Positions 1 through 13,600 of a DNA stretch of 64,000 bases are shown here, piece by piece. Made by a program: the position numbers and the translations under genes. Origin of the DNA: Mactromeris polynyma (Eukaryota; Mollusca; Bivalvia; Venerida; Mactridae); NCBI GenBank assembly GCA_032209605.1, contig JASFXZ010000003.1, positions 35,366,762 through 35,430,761 of the forward strand, given 5' to 3'. Under the pieces are notes generated by a model, which saw only the letters and a program-made list of their open reading frames with translations, was not told the origin of the DNA and searched no databases. The stretch's first letter is position 1. Each line of letters starts with the position of its first letter.

Positions 1-3000
1 AACTCTGGTGCATATTTTACATTAATTGCTTGCTAGTCAGATATGTGCATGAACTGAATGTTAATTATATAAGTTTGCAAAGTTATGTCTGCTGGAGGTC
101 AGTTACAACTGGATATAACATTGAGAGAGAACTTCTAGAACATTCAAACTATGTAAGACTGTTTGGATTTATTTTTCATTTTCTTGAATTTTATTTATAT
201 TTAAGCATAAAACATATTTTTGTATGGCTTTATGCATATCAAATGTTTATGATATATTTATGACATTGATGAATTACATGAGTAATTATGTTAATTTTTC
301 AATCTGAACTACTTTCTCTCGTATGATTTAGAGATGTGATCAAATTGATGATCTACAGTTTTTGTGACCAATATGAATTCCAACTCAATTACCTAACTTT
401 GAGTGTGAAGAAATCTTCTCCATTGTTGTCAACCTCTGTGCTAGATTCATGTCACTTAGTGTCAAGAGCATTGCCTAATACTTTTATGTGAGAAACTGTG
501 GTACAGTAATCACTGCACATGACAATATTCAGGGGACTGCAAGATTGATTGAATATTGTCGTATCCAATGTTGACTTTCTGCAGATGTAAAAGCAATTTA
601 GAGAGAAGGTAATATTCTTTATTAAGACATGTGGGTTAATTATAAATTAGTAATAGCAATTCTAGTATCCCAAAACAAAATTCAATTAACTTTATTCAAC
701 ATATATTACGTTACTTGGACGTCATCTGATCACAAGAAACCTCAACAGCTTTTGGAATTTGTGGCATAGTCAGCTTCTGTCATACATAGACTGATGTTTT
801 TGTTAGCTGTTTAACTTTTGAGCGATATAGAAGGAAAGAATTTCTGCATGAAGGTGTTACTGTTAAAGACAGACCCGACTTAATTGTTTTTCACACATAA
901 CATAACTCGAATCTGTGTCACTGAAGCGCTTAAGAATATAATAATATTGGTTCGAATATGTTCACTTAAACGTTTGACCGCAATTTAGCATAGATAGTTG
1001 TTTATAAATTACTGGCATTTCAAACTTTTCGGCAGCTATTGACTCGCAATATTGCGTTCACATAATGAGGCCAGTTGTGTTAATGATGTTAATTAGTTTG
1101 CAGGTCCGAAAGGTTTCACAATATCAATAAGCATCAAAAAGTAAGAGTTTGGTATCCTAAAAACATAATGTTGTATTAGATTTGAAATATCGCAATACAC
1201 AATATCATCATATCCGAAGTATAATCAGTAGAAATATAGAGCCTAGCTGGGACTGTGAGCTTTGTAGGTATATCGCAGTCAGCAATATTGTTATAAGTAG
1301 AGTTTGCTGAATTTTTTTTGGACATAATATACCAGAGTACTGACCATTATTAATGTGTTATATAAGATTTATTTGACTTGTTGAATTAAGGGCCTCCACT
1401 AAGCTTAATCTTCGTCTGTTATTTTATTGGATTTTGAAGGCAAACTTGAATGAAATATTCATTACCTGAACCAGTGTGGTCGTGTTTGCGATTTTCTATC
1501 AAATATTAATGGATTTTATGCCTGCCATTGAACCTGTCAGTAAGAAGGTTTGTTATTGTTATGTTTAATTATGTTTTACAAAGTATCATTTTTATTACAC
1601 ACCTTGAACTTGAGTGTATATTTGTGTACCAGTATATCAATATGTGCAGTCGGGATTGTAAACTGTTTTTCATTAAAGCATTTCACACCTTCATTTTGTT
1701 GAATTTACAGTGAAAAGGTGCATTTAGCTCGAGTGCAATCTAATACACACACCGATGCAATATAATAGTAACGAATTGTTAGAAAATTATATGTTTGTCA
1801 TGCTTGTTTTGGTAAGTGTATACAGTCGCTGTCAGTAAAGATAAATCTGCTCTGTTACTCAACCGTGACTTGTCCAGGGGCACTTGATCTTCTCTGATCT
1901 ACCTGGCGTAAAGTGAGTGAAGTTTAACCTACTTTTCTTTAACGTTGGGCTGATTTTTCGTGGAAATTATCGTTTAATTTATTATATAAACATTTGACTA
2001 TTGTTTTGTGCGAGTTGTTTTTGTGTTTGGAACGTAAATGTTTGTGTTGTCTATGCAGGTAGGTTTACTGTGTATGTTGAAATCTGTTAAGTTGATCCAA
2101 TATGACAGATGACAGGGATGGGTGGGGAAATATGTCAGTGTAAGCTCCTGTGTCAGATCTATTGTTTGATGTTATTGTATAGGCTTCTCGCTATAATAGT
2201 CACTATCTTGTGTAGATTTCATTTATTTTGATTTATGCCGAATTTTACTGCAAACTAGAGGTACTTGAGTACTCCCAGTTGATTTATGAATTTAGGTCAT
2301 ATGTCAGATGTTTGTTTAACTGTGGATATTTATGTTCATGCTGAATTCTGACCCATGGTTGAAGTTTATGTGTATAATAGTTAAATATAGAAATGGGAAT
2401 TAATACTGAGTTTGTGAGGCCTTTCTGTATATAGTTATGCACTTATGAAAGTTGAATCGTTATGTTCATTCTCCGTATATTTATGTTAATTTAAGTACAT
2501 AGTATACTTTCACTTAATATTCTAATGAAGAAACTCGTTTTAGGAGCATAGCTTATTTCATGAATTCATCATTAAATATTGGTAATAAACATACACTATT
2601 TAGTTGTACTATAAAATGTACAGAATTCAGTTTCATGGTAACCAAATAAACAAAATGATGCCGACTTTCACATGCTTATGATTATAGTTTTTTTCATGTT
2701 AAAATAACAGTTAAATAAAGTTATTGTATTTAATAAACACTTTATTATTGAGATCATGAAAACTTGGCATCTTCGGGTATGATATTGAGTGCTTCAGTTA
2801 CGTATGCTGCTTTTTTATGCTTTCTTCCTTTGTTGCAAATAGCTATTGTTTTCGTATCACAAACAACGTACATTTAGTGCTTTTGAGGAGAGGGTTGTTG
2901 TTCAGCTACAAAATAGAAGTAAGTACATTGAACAAGTGGGGGTAATAGAAAGGCTCTGAATGATTACAGAAACTAGGAAATAAAGAATATAATGTCGGTA

Positions 3001-4607
3001 ATAAATGCTTATAGATACAAAAAATCATATTAACAGCACTTGTTCTGTGTACCATTAGTACTTGCTGTCTCTGTGTATACCATCTTGTTTTGACATTAAC
3101 TTCGGTTAATGATTACATTTCTACTGGTTTATTGTTCTACAACATAGTGATATCACTGTAGCCTCTTTGTTAGGGAGATTACTTAGACAAGGTTCCATGT
3201 TTGTGTGGGAGTGTTAGAAGTCTGCGAATAAAATATATTGTGTTTTTTGTGTGCAAAAAATGAATGGAAGCGGATGGATTCATTTTGATAGCAATAAAAT
3301 ATTGTTGTTTCCCACTGTGATTGAGATCTCACATACAATCTAATACACAGAGTTGTAGACCTTGAACGAATATGATGTGTATTTGTATTGTGTGCAGAGT
3401 ATTTCATAATGTCAATTACAAATCATTTTATCACACATGTATCGAAAATTTAAATTTGATACTGAACTCAGTTCTAAGTATTGCAGATACGTGCCATTTT
3501 TTATGGTAAAAAATTATGACGGTCAGTTGACCTATCATGTGTCTCTAGGTTAGTAGGTAACTTTCCAGTACTAATCTGTCCTGCAAGAAAATTACAACTT
3601 TTCAACATTGTATTGGTGTTGGAGGATAAGGCCGAGGACACTTGACTGAATATGGTATCTTCTGTCCAATTGTCATGTGGAAAATACGCTTCGCTGGTGG
3701 GCTCGAATATATACAACTTGCAGATCGGCGTCAAGTCCTCCACCGACTGAGCTCACCTGATGGGCACAACAACTTAATCATTAATGAGAAATCCTCCTCA
3801 TACTGATGCATTATGCACAGGCTGAAAATCTTAATGACTGTGTTTGCGTTACTTTACTATCGCATGTTCAAACCAGGGCCCAGGAATATAACAGATACTT
3901 ATACTCACCACTCAAATCTCAAATCAACAAAATTTACTCTAATTAGTCTGATAGCGGATTTTTGAGTGTGGAAAATGCATGAAAATATCAGTGTGCTGAA
4001 TATTCTTTCTGATCCATTTTCCTTTGTGATGTTAGTGTGAATATGAAATATGGGAGTAATTCTTGGGTTTGAGTGCCGCAGTCTACACTCAGACTTAGTC
4101 ATTACTCCCACATCTTGCATTATACTCAAATCTCAAAGGAAATTCAGCACTCATTTAACATTAATATACAACTAGAGTCACTATCAGACTCGTATGAGTA
4201 AATTTTAATATTTTAAATTTGAGTGCTGCATACCGAGGGTTTCTGGTAGTAAAGCAGCTGTGCATCATGATGCAAACAGGCAAAGTTCCACATTTCCTGA
4301 GTGTTCACCTCTGACCTGTATACTAATTACTGACTGATCTGTTTTAAAACTACCAGATCATATATTTATTATTTTCTATTATCTTAACAGATTTGTTTGC
4401 TTTGATGTTCTATATAACGCAGTCATTTAAATGAGAGACAATTACCACATTTCCGCTTACTGTAATTTAAACATGATGGGGGTAAATGGATTAGTGAATT
4501 AATACAAAGCCAATAGGTAGTGGTTTTTTATGCATTTTGTGTTATCTCCCTTTATCTACATATAATATGTTCTTCTGTGTAATTAGTTTTTATTTTATTT
4601 ATTTTAG
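1..4607 (+). other. Upstream/intronic DNA, no supported exon
   Basis: AT-rich sequence preceding the first visible DLG5 exon. No exon with the required phase (ending one nucleotide into a codon) could be supported. A short ATG frame at 2,102 (MTDDRDGWGNMS) runs into GTGTAAG but its phase does not fit. Contains the inverted repeat pair at 3,870-4,240. Confidence 0.5.
3870..4240. repeat. Head-to-head pair of a dispersed repeat
   Basis: 3,870-4,090 is, on the minus strand, a diverged copy of the element seen forward at 44,575-44,770. Shared words include gaatattcagcac, gagtaaattttg and ttgagtg. 4,095-4,240 is a shorter forward copy. The two lie a few bases apart in opposite orientation, forming an imperfect palindrome of about 370 bp. 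Family unknown. Confidence 0.6.
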
Positions 4608-4673
4608 AAGCCAGACCAGTATCATTAGCCTCCGATTCAGAAGATGATGTTTTAAGAAGATCTAACAGTTCAG
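4608..4673 (+). CDS. DLG5: DLG5 visible exon 1 (acidic Ser linker)
   Basis: Acceptor ...tttattttag and donor cag|gtaatg. It reads ARPVSLASDSEDDVLRRSN and ends with one G that completes a Gly codon with the exon at 20,721. The SDSE stretch resembles the linker after the CARD in human DLG5. It starts in phase 2, so at least one more exon must lie upstream; none could be identified between 1 and 4,607. Confidence 0.75.
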
Positions 4674-7600
4674 GTAATGTTCTCCGCTTCTCATTACATA
4701 ATTTATAAGATAAAAATGAATGTTACCTTGTTGTGGCAATGGTAAAGTTGGATAATGAGTTTGTGTATCGTATACCACTGAATCTATCCAATCAAGGCTT
4801 TATATTGTGAAGATGGTTTTCATACTTGCGGCCAAAAACACCTACTTACAAATATAAGATGATCTGTTCATGCATTGTTCTCCATATTTGGGTTATTGGA
4901 GTTTGGTCCTGTCTGCATATTTTGTGTGATAATTATTTAATATAATCTGTCGAACTGTTCCCATGTGCAGTCTCATATTGCAGGCTTAACAACAAATCTG
5001 CCGGATTGCCCCCTTGAGGAACTTTTTTAGAATGTGGCATTCCTTTGTCTGTTTGTCAAATTCTGGTTGTCATAGCAACTACGACTGAAATTTGGTTTTG
5101 CATTGATTTCATAATTTGACTTGATGTGTTACATTTGTGATTAGATGTTTTTTTTATCTGTGAATACAGGAAATGACAAACCAGTTAAGAAAGCTAGCTG
5201 GCTGTCATACGATAAATGGTTGAGGGCTTCTACTAAAGTTCAATTTATAGTACAGTAAAACCTCACTTAAAGACCACCTCAATAATAAGACCACCTCAAT
5301 AATAAGACCACCTCAATATTAAGAACACTATTTCAAGTCCATCATAACTGCTTTGGTCTTTATTCAGCCTCAATATTAAGACCACCTCAATATTAAGACC
5401 AGTTTTATAGGGTCCAAAGGGTGGTCGTATTATTGAGGTTCTACGGTATTCATATTACTAAAACAGCATATTGTCTGCAAATGAACTATTTCAATGACTA
5501 CTGGATATTCGGGTTGTCATTAGATGATGTGTGTGCAGTATGGTTATCAGTCTAGACAGAATGCACTGCATTACTGTGGTAGTTTTTGTTTTATTTACAT
5601 GTAGCTACTTAAAACAGCTTTGTCAATACATCATTTCTCAATCCTTTAATGTATCGTATTATGAAATAGACTGAATGAGATCAGTTTTATGTGAGTTAGA
5701 GGACAGCATGGTCTCCTATTTCACACTCAAAACACATCTTAAATGGAATGGTTTTACTTTAAAATGTCATTTTAATTATTGTTAATTAAGTTCACTCAAT
5801 TCAGTCAATCTGTTCTTCCGTCATTACTGACTATGAGTTTAACTCAAGTAAAAACTTTGTGCAGAGAACTTTAATTTTACAGATATAAAGAAAGGTCATT
5901 ATTAGACCAAACATTGGTGATCTCTAATGTTGTTCCTGCTGTCAGATTCTTTGTTAATTTTCTTGTTTATTTCCTTATCACCAGGTTTTCTCTGTTCTTG
6001 ATAGGGCGTGAAACTAATAGACTCCCACAGACAGCAGATGTTTGAACAACATTGTAAATTAAGGTGTCTGCCTTGTACAGACATATATCAGATATACTAG
6101 CTCCAGTCATTGTTGCAGATACGATTATTTCATTATTTTGATTATTTATTTCGAGGGTTTTGTGGACTGGAAATGTTAACTGACTTTTTTGTTATAATGT
6201 TATTGTCAATGGTTGAATGTTGAACTTTTTATTCTCACAAGGATATAAAACATTAATGTGAACACATGAATACTGTCTGTATCTTGCGGTATTGATCTGT
6301 TTGTGTGCTTGTTTGTCAGTGACTAGACTATTTCTTGTATTAGATTGATAGAGATAATAAACGGAAGAGACTTCAAACTTACAGCTAGTCAACAGCTTAA
6401 TTAGCTGTCTACATGCATTGTCATGTTAATTCTTGTGCCAGTCTTTTAGAATTTTTTCACTCGAACTAAAAATATGGCATGCTCATCTTCTCTTTTACTC
6501 TCAAAAGAGGTGTGAACATTATTCCACATTTTAGGGGAAAATAGACACCACAACCTATGGGTCACCAACTCTGGTAGACACTACTTCCTATCCGTCACCA
6601 ACTCTGGGGTAGACACTACTACCTATTGGTCACCAACTCTGGTAGACACTACTACCTATCCGTCACTAACTCAGGAAGACACTACTACCTATCCGTCACC
6701 AACTCTGGTAGACACTACTATCTATCCGTCACTAACTGGTAGACACTACTACCTATCCGTCACTAACTGGTAGTCACTACTACCTATCTGTCACCAACTC
6801 TGGTAGACACTACTACCTATCCGTCACTAACTGGTAGTCACTACTACCTATTCGTCACCAACTCTATGATCATACAAGATTATTTGTTGTTAGAAAGATG
6901 AGGTATTGTAATACAGACACCTGGTTTGTCTTAAAATATTAAATGTCAGAAGTTGTGAGATGTAGTTTTTGTTGACTGTGTATGTTATTGTATCTGTTGA
7001 CAGTGCAATACGTCAGTATAATGATGTGACTATAAGAATTAGATGTACCTTGGGTCAGAGAGTTGTACAACTAGAATGTACTTACTTTACTATTCATGAT
7101 CTTTCTATGCTCAAATCAATGTGATCTTTTGTCAAGTCTGAAGATGGGTCTTAACTTTGATGGTTGCTGTAATACATGTATTGCTGTTTTTGATATCACA
7201 GTACATGTACTTTGAATGAAAACGACTGTTTTAAAGACTGTGCTTCACCAACACACATTAAGCTTATTCTAGTTACTCTGCAGACTAACGAGTTGTGGTA
7301 TCTTATTGATATTGAACTAGTTATAAATGTAGCTTTGTCTTGATTAAAATTTAAATTATTTACATGACTCTCCAAACACCAGCCGCTGCAGGAACAACAA
7401 CAGCATTAGCAGCAACAGAATCAGTTATAAGTCAATTAACAGCAATTATATATGTATCACTATAAACAACAGCAGCAGCAACAACTACAACTATATCGAC
7501 ACCAACTGCAACAGCAGGAACAACAACAGTAACAACAACACCTACAACTATATCAACACCAACTACAGCAGCAGCAACAACAACAGTAGTAACAACAACA

Positions 7601-10600
7601 ACTACAACTATATCAACACCAACTACAGCAGCAGCAACAACAACAGTAGTAACAACAACAACTACAACTATATCAACACCAACTACAACAGCAGCAACAA
7701 CAGTAGTAACAACAACAACTACAACTATATCAACACCAACTACAGCAGCAGCAACAACAACAGTAGTAACAACAACAACTACAACTATATCAACACCAAC
7801 TACAGCAGCAGCAACAACAACAGTAGTAACAACAGCAACTACAACTATATCAACACCAACTACAACAGCAGCAACAACAACAGTAGTAATAACAACAACT
7901 ACAACTATATCAACACCAACTGCAACAGCAGCAACAACAACAGTAGTAACAACAACAACTACAACTATATCGACACCAACTGCAACAGCAGCAACAACAA
8001 CAGTAGTAACAACAACAACTACAACTATATCGACACCAACTACAGCAGCAGGAACAACAACAGCATCAATAGTATCAACAATTACAGGTGAACCATCTAC
8101 AATGATTACTACAACTATTGATAAACAACACATACACCAACAACAGCTGTAACAACAGTACAAGCAACATGTCTGCTGCGTACTGTGCAATGTATATCAT
8201 TACAGGCAAAATATGTGTAGTATTAACACCAATGTTGAACCAAAAACAATACCTGTCGGTCGATTTTATATCTACATATAACTATTTTATATAACTATTT
8301 GTTATATACTTTATGATGTCTATAGTATCGAGATAATACTCAGTGATTATATATCCATATTATCTTGTCACGTCTTCCTATCTTTCATGTCTGAAAGGAT
8401 TTATTGCAAGTGAAGCATTCTTATTTTCAAATTAGTCTGATGAAATGTTTGAACAATTTTAAGATAAATTCATTTGTTTGAGGATGTGAACAGTTGTGTA
8501 TGGTAACTGCAAAGTAATGCAACGTTGTTGCCCAGTTGTTGAAGAATTGTGTCAGTATTGTGTAAGGATAGATATTGCAAGATATCTCAAACAATCTATT
8601 ACATTAAGAAGATTCATTTCTTCACTTTATAAAATTTACCCATTACTAACATGTATTTGAACAATTTTGCTAAAATGTATATAATAAATGAAACGACTTA
8701 TGGTTCATTTTATAAATTGATAGATATATTAGGCTGTGAGTTTGGTATCATACGTTCTCTTTCTCAAGTTGGAATTGGTTCATTAGCAGTTGTTACCATA
8801 GTGTGGTGAATACATTGTTTCTAATGCACTGTTGATACAGATATTATGTTTCATTGAGGACATTGACTTGTGTGTTTTGATGAATTGATTATATTGTCTT
8901 TTTTTATGTCTTTAGCTTGAGGCTTCAACGCATGTTTGTTTTGTTTGGTTCCCAGCTGGATGTTCAAAGTTCAGTTATAGATTTTGCAGTAGATGTTGTT
9001 TACTTAACTTTGTTGAACCTATGTTAGTCATTAAACCCTTTTATACTCATGTGGTATGATAGGTTTGTTCTTATATAAGCTGATCGGACAGCAAATACTT
9101 GTCTCTGAAATGTCAACATTTCTACTTGTATGACTTATATTTCTATGTTGGCTGTTTTCACTGGTTTAAAAGAAAGGGAAATGTATGACTTAATTACCAT
9201 AAGTTTCGTTGGCCTATGCTGAGAACTTCAATTCCCTGATTCATCATATTTATAAATTGTACCATAAGGTTTCTTTCAATTTGAATGTAAGCATTTAACC
9301 TTATGGTAAAAGACTATGACACTCCTTATAGTGTGATTGTTTTATCTTACTCCCGAGTCCACTCTTGTTATGTAACTGATGTGTTTTTCAAGTTATTTTA
9401 AACTTTCGTTTTTAAGTTGTCTGCAGTGGTTAAGGGCTACACGTTGAGCTGATAAAACACTCCACTAGCCACTATATGTCCTCATATTGTTCATTATACA
9501 GCAGACAGTGATACAGAGCGGCTCATGTCTCGTTTTATCCCATACTGTCACAGCTTACATATTGCGCATTGGTTTTCATGTCTGTTGTCGGTATAGAATA
9601 CTCGTAAAAATGGATAAAGGCAAAAAGGATTTACCGATTATTTATCAAAGATATTGGTCAAGGCCGGGGAATCGAGGTATGATGTTTGTTTGTGATAGCT
9701 ATTGAATTGATGTCTGATTTCCTTGTAATTTTCTCACGAAAATGAAATCTCTGAACAAAATGTTTGAACACGATATGTTTTTAGTGCAGATCGAATTAAT
9801 CATTCACGGTGGAGTACGTGTACTGATAATATTTTAAATCCACTCGAAATCAGACGGAATATTATGCACTAAGAATAGGGAAGTGATTATATGTTTTATG
9901 TGTATGTACCCAATATTGTACAGAATGGAGGCACTTAGAAATGAAATTATTGTCAATAGATTGTAGAGATATTCAATTGTACTGTAAAATACTGTATTGC
10001 ATGGTAGCGTGATTCACTTTTATGAGTCTGTAAATTATTACCATGCAGTTATATATATATATATATATAATGGTAGAAGTTTTTGTGTCATAAAATGCCG
10101 TAATATTTGTTTGTTTGTCAAGTCAACAAGAGCCAGTATTTACCCAAAAAAACTGCGCAATACATTTTATTTAGTAGCAAACATTGTAGAAAGTTTTTCT
10201 TTTTTAAAAATATAAATGTTTGGAGTATAATTTATACAGTGATTTTGTAAGCATAGATAGGTTAGGTACAATTCTTAATATTAGGTTCAGCTCATGCTGG
10301 TTATTCACAAGTTGAATTCCTAAATTCAATGTTAAGCTCATACTTGTACTTTACAGGTTCAGTTCTTTCACAGCTTTTTTCACCATTTTGAGAATGGGTC
10401 TGGGTCCAGTGTGATTGGGAAAATTAGTGTTGTGACTGTGTCAGTTGTGAATGTTTTTTCGGTAACATTAAAAAAATGTTGTCTTTCTCAGAACAATTAT
10501 ATTTATGATAACTTGATAAATTATTTTCTCAGATCTAAAACCTATCTATAATCAATAATGAATTTTCATTTAATCCCTTGCAAAAATAAGGGAATTTAAG

Positions 10601-13600
10601 AGGTTTGGATTTAAAAAAACTGTCATCGATTTGGAATTGGTCCCTTTAACGGATCCAACTTTATGAGGAAAAAAGTCTAGGATCATGCACAATGGTTGGA
10701 TACATTGTTTAGTTGAATTCCAAAATTCAATATTTTGTGTGTGCTTGTTATAACAGTAATTACGCTTGTTCAATTTCTAAATTGAATCTTCAGTTGATGA
10801 AGAACTTATAAAGGCTTGTAGCTGTTTCTGTTTGTAATCAAGGATTACTGACTTTGTACATGACATCATAATTATGTTTTGTATTCAATACCTGCATGGC
10901 CTGAAGAAGTAATCATTATATGAAACATGTTGCAAGCAAAAATTGATTTTGTCATTAAACTGTAAAACAGAAATGCAAATACCTATATAGTATATCCCCT
11001 CACAAGTGTTCAGGTTCTAAAGGAAAATGAATATTTTCTCCAAGTATGTACTAAGGTCCAGTATGGCTGAGCTCATCTTAAGTACGAGTTATGTTTTACG
11101 TTTTTACAAATGAGTTTTGTTTCGTTGCAAATGCATCGAGTAGAGGTATATCATGACTAAACTTCAAGTCTGTTGTTGAATATTAATGCAATGTCTTATG
11201 ACATTTTGTACACTTGCACTGATGTACCTGTTGTCTGGCTTGCCCTCACTTCCTGCTGAAATTTGACTACAATAGGCTTTATCTTATATTTATTTAAGCC
11301 TGTATACCTGTTATTAGATGTACTTTGATTAGTTTAGTTACTGGTAAGAATATAAACATTATCTGGTATAAAGATATATCTTCATCATGGCTGATATAAC
11401 AGAGTAAGAGAAAAATGGGAAATCTAACTGATTATTTATCTTGACATGATAACGCTTAATTCACTTGTTGGTAATATACACTTCTCTATTACAGAAATAT
11501 GGCTTACTAAGTATCAATATTGTAGAAATTTGAACCATCTGAGAGTATTAGATTTTGTTTTTTCTGATAATTTCTAGTTGAGATAGGTCTATTTTGCCAT
11601 GTTATGAATGAAAGCAGCGCTGAGGGGTGAATGCGAAGGTCTGCTATATATTGCAGATAGGCTTGTATTGTATCGCTTACACCGCTTGATTCATAAGCAT
11701 GAGATTTGGTCAGCACTTTTAAATTGGGTGGGGGGAGCAAATTAATGACAAAACATCAGCTATTGACTTGTCTGTAATGTGTATTTTTCTTCTGTAAGAT
11801 TATGCTAATTTACCGCCCAGGTGTCCACTCTGTTATTATACCATTTACATAAACTTTGAAATATGCATTTCCATGGCAACATTCCATTCTTAAATGCGGT
11901 CCATAATTTTCCTAAATATAGAACCAGTTCAGATTTCAGTGTGACTACAGTGGGAGGAGATAATATGTTATTTATCTTGTTTGGCATGTAAATTATCCCT
12001 GTATGACATTCAGAGAATATGTTTTATACATGTTACCATTGACAACAGTAGTAGATATCCCATTGAGATAAATAGATGGAGGAAAATGTCAATTTGTGAA
12101 ATTACAAATTTGTCCCAATGAAAATTGTTGGGAGGGAAATGAGTTATTACTTTAGTGGGATTGATATTACTCACTCTCAGACGACAGTACTTTGAAATGT
12201 TTTCCAGTACATCTATATGCTTTATGTTTCGTGTTTAAGTTTGTGAATGCTTGCTTCTTCTTACTCTTAATCTGGATGATCATCCAAGGATCATTCAGGG
12301 TTCTCTCTTGGATTTGAAAACACGAGTCCCAAACCATGCTTTTGGTAAAAGTTGCAGTTCTTCAAATGCAATTTCAAAGAAATGTTGCCAGAAACCGGAG
12401 TCCCTGGGTAGAAATAGGAGTCCAAAAATTCATTACTCTAATTCAAATTAGGGCTCTTTCAGATTAAATCCACTAGCTCGACGTCCCGGACTGCTGATTT
12501 GGACTACCAACAGTTAAGTTGAAGTCAGTCCAGGACAAGTCTTAAGTCAAAAGCTAATTAATATTGGACAAGTATTCTAAGTATTGAACAAAATCATGCA
12601 TTACTGATGCTTTGAAATTGGTGACAATTCAAACTGTCCACAAATATTCTCGGACAACTAGCCTCCCATGCCGGACAAGTTAAATTTAAACATGTTCACT
12701 GGACTGGGACAAGTGTATTTTAAAACAAATCTAGAGCCCTGTAAATAAAGTATGGGAAACAGCTTACTAACTTTGGTTGACACTGATGGCTATTCACAAA
12801 GATACAGTACATAATATTATGTGTTCCACTGTTGTACCTGGTTACAATAAAGTACATATGACTTACAGGAAGACATTGTGGTATATGTATTATGTGTGAA
12901 ACTAGTACTCATGTTACTGATTAATTATAAAATTACACTATATACAATATACTGTATACAACTGATATCTGTGTGACTGTCCTTGCCACACCCTGGGTCT
13001 GTATGTATAATGATAACACTGTATCAAGTGTATACCAGGTCTATAGTAAATCATTTCCACACCGAGGGATTTCAGTCTGTTCTGCTATCTAAATACTAAT
13101 TGTAAGCAGCTCTGCGTTCATTTAAGATGTTTGTGGCTAACGTTTCCTAACGTTTGCAATTTGGTTCCCGTGTGCAATGAAGGCAAACGGTGGGCCAGGG
13201 ATACAATACAAAACAGTTTCGTAACGTGAGCAACTGTTAGTCTTAGCTGAACGCAAGGCAGGGTGTCAATAAAAGCCTGTAGCTGGTACAATTACCCAGT
13301 AATTAAGGGGAGTAACCTCCAGACCCCCCTGCCAACTTTTGATGAATTCCTTGCAAATTCAAAAACTAGTGACACCCCTGTGTAAGAAAAGGAATGGCTT
13401 TTCCCAATTTTTAATTGTTTAAATCACCATTTTGGCATAATTTGTGGATTTTCTGTGCAATTAGTACTTTAGTTGAACAAGCAGGTGTTAAAAAAGTTGT
13501 TTGTAAGTCAATTACTACCACAAAGAGTATGTATATAAGTAATTACTACATATAGGTCAATTACTACAACAAAGAGTAGGACAGGAATGTTTATCATAAG

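Noticed and set aside
2102..2143. Short ATG frame MTDDRDGWGNMS ending near a gtgtaagc donor
   Set aside because: Neither possible donor gives the phase needed for the exon at 4,608.
7432..8190. 252-codon Val-rich minus-strand open frame
   Set aside because: It is the complement of a stop-free 60-bp minisatellite; no domain, and the start region is low complexity.
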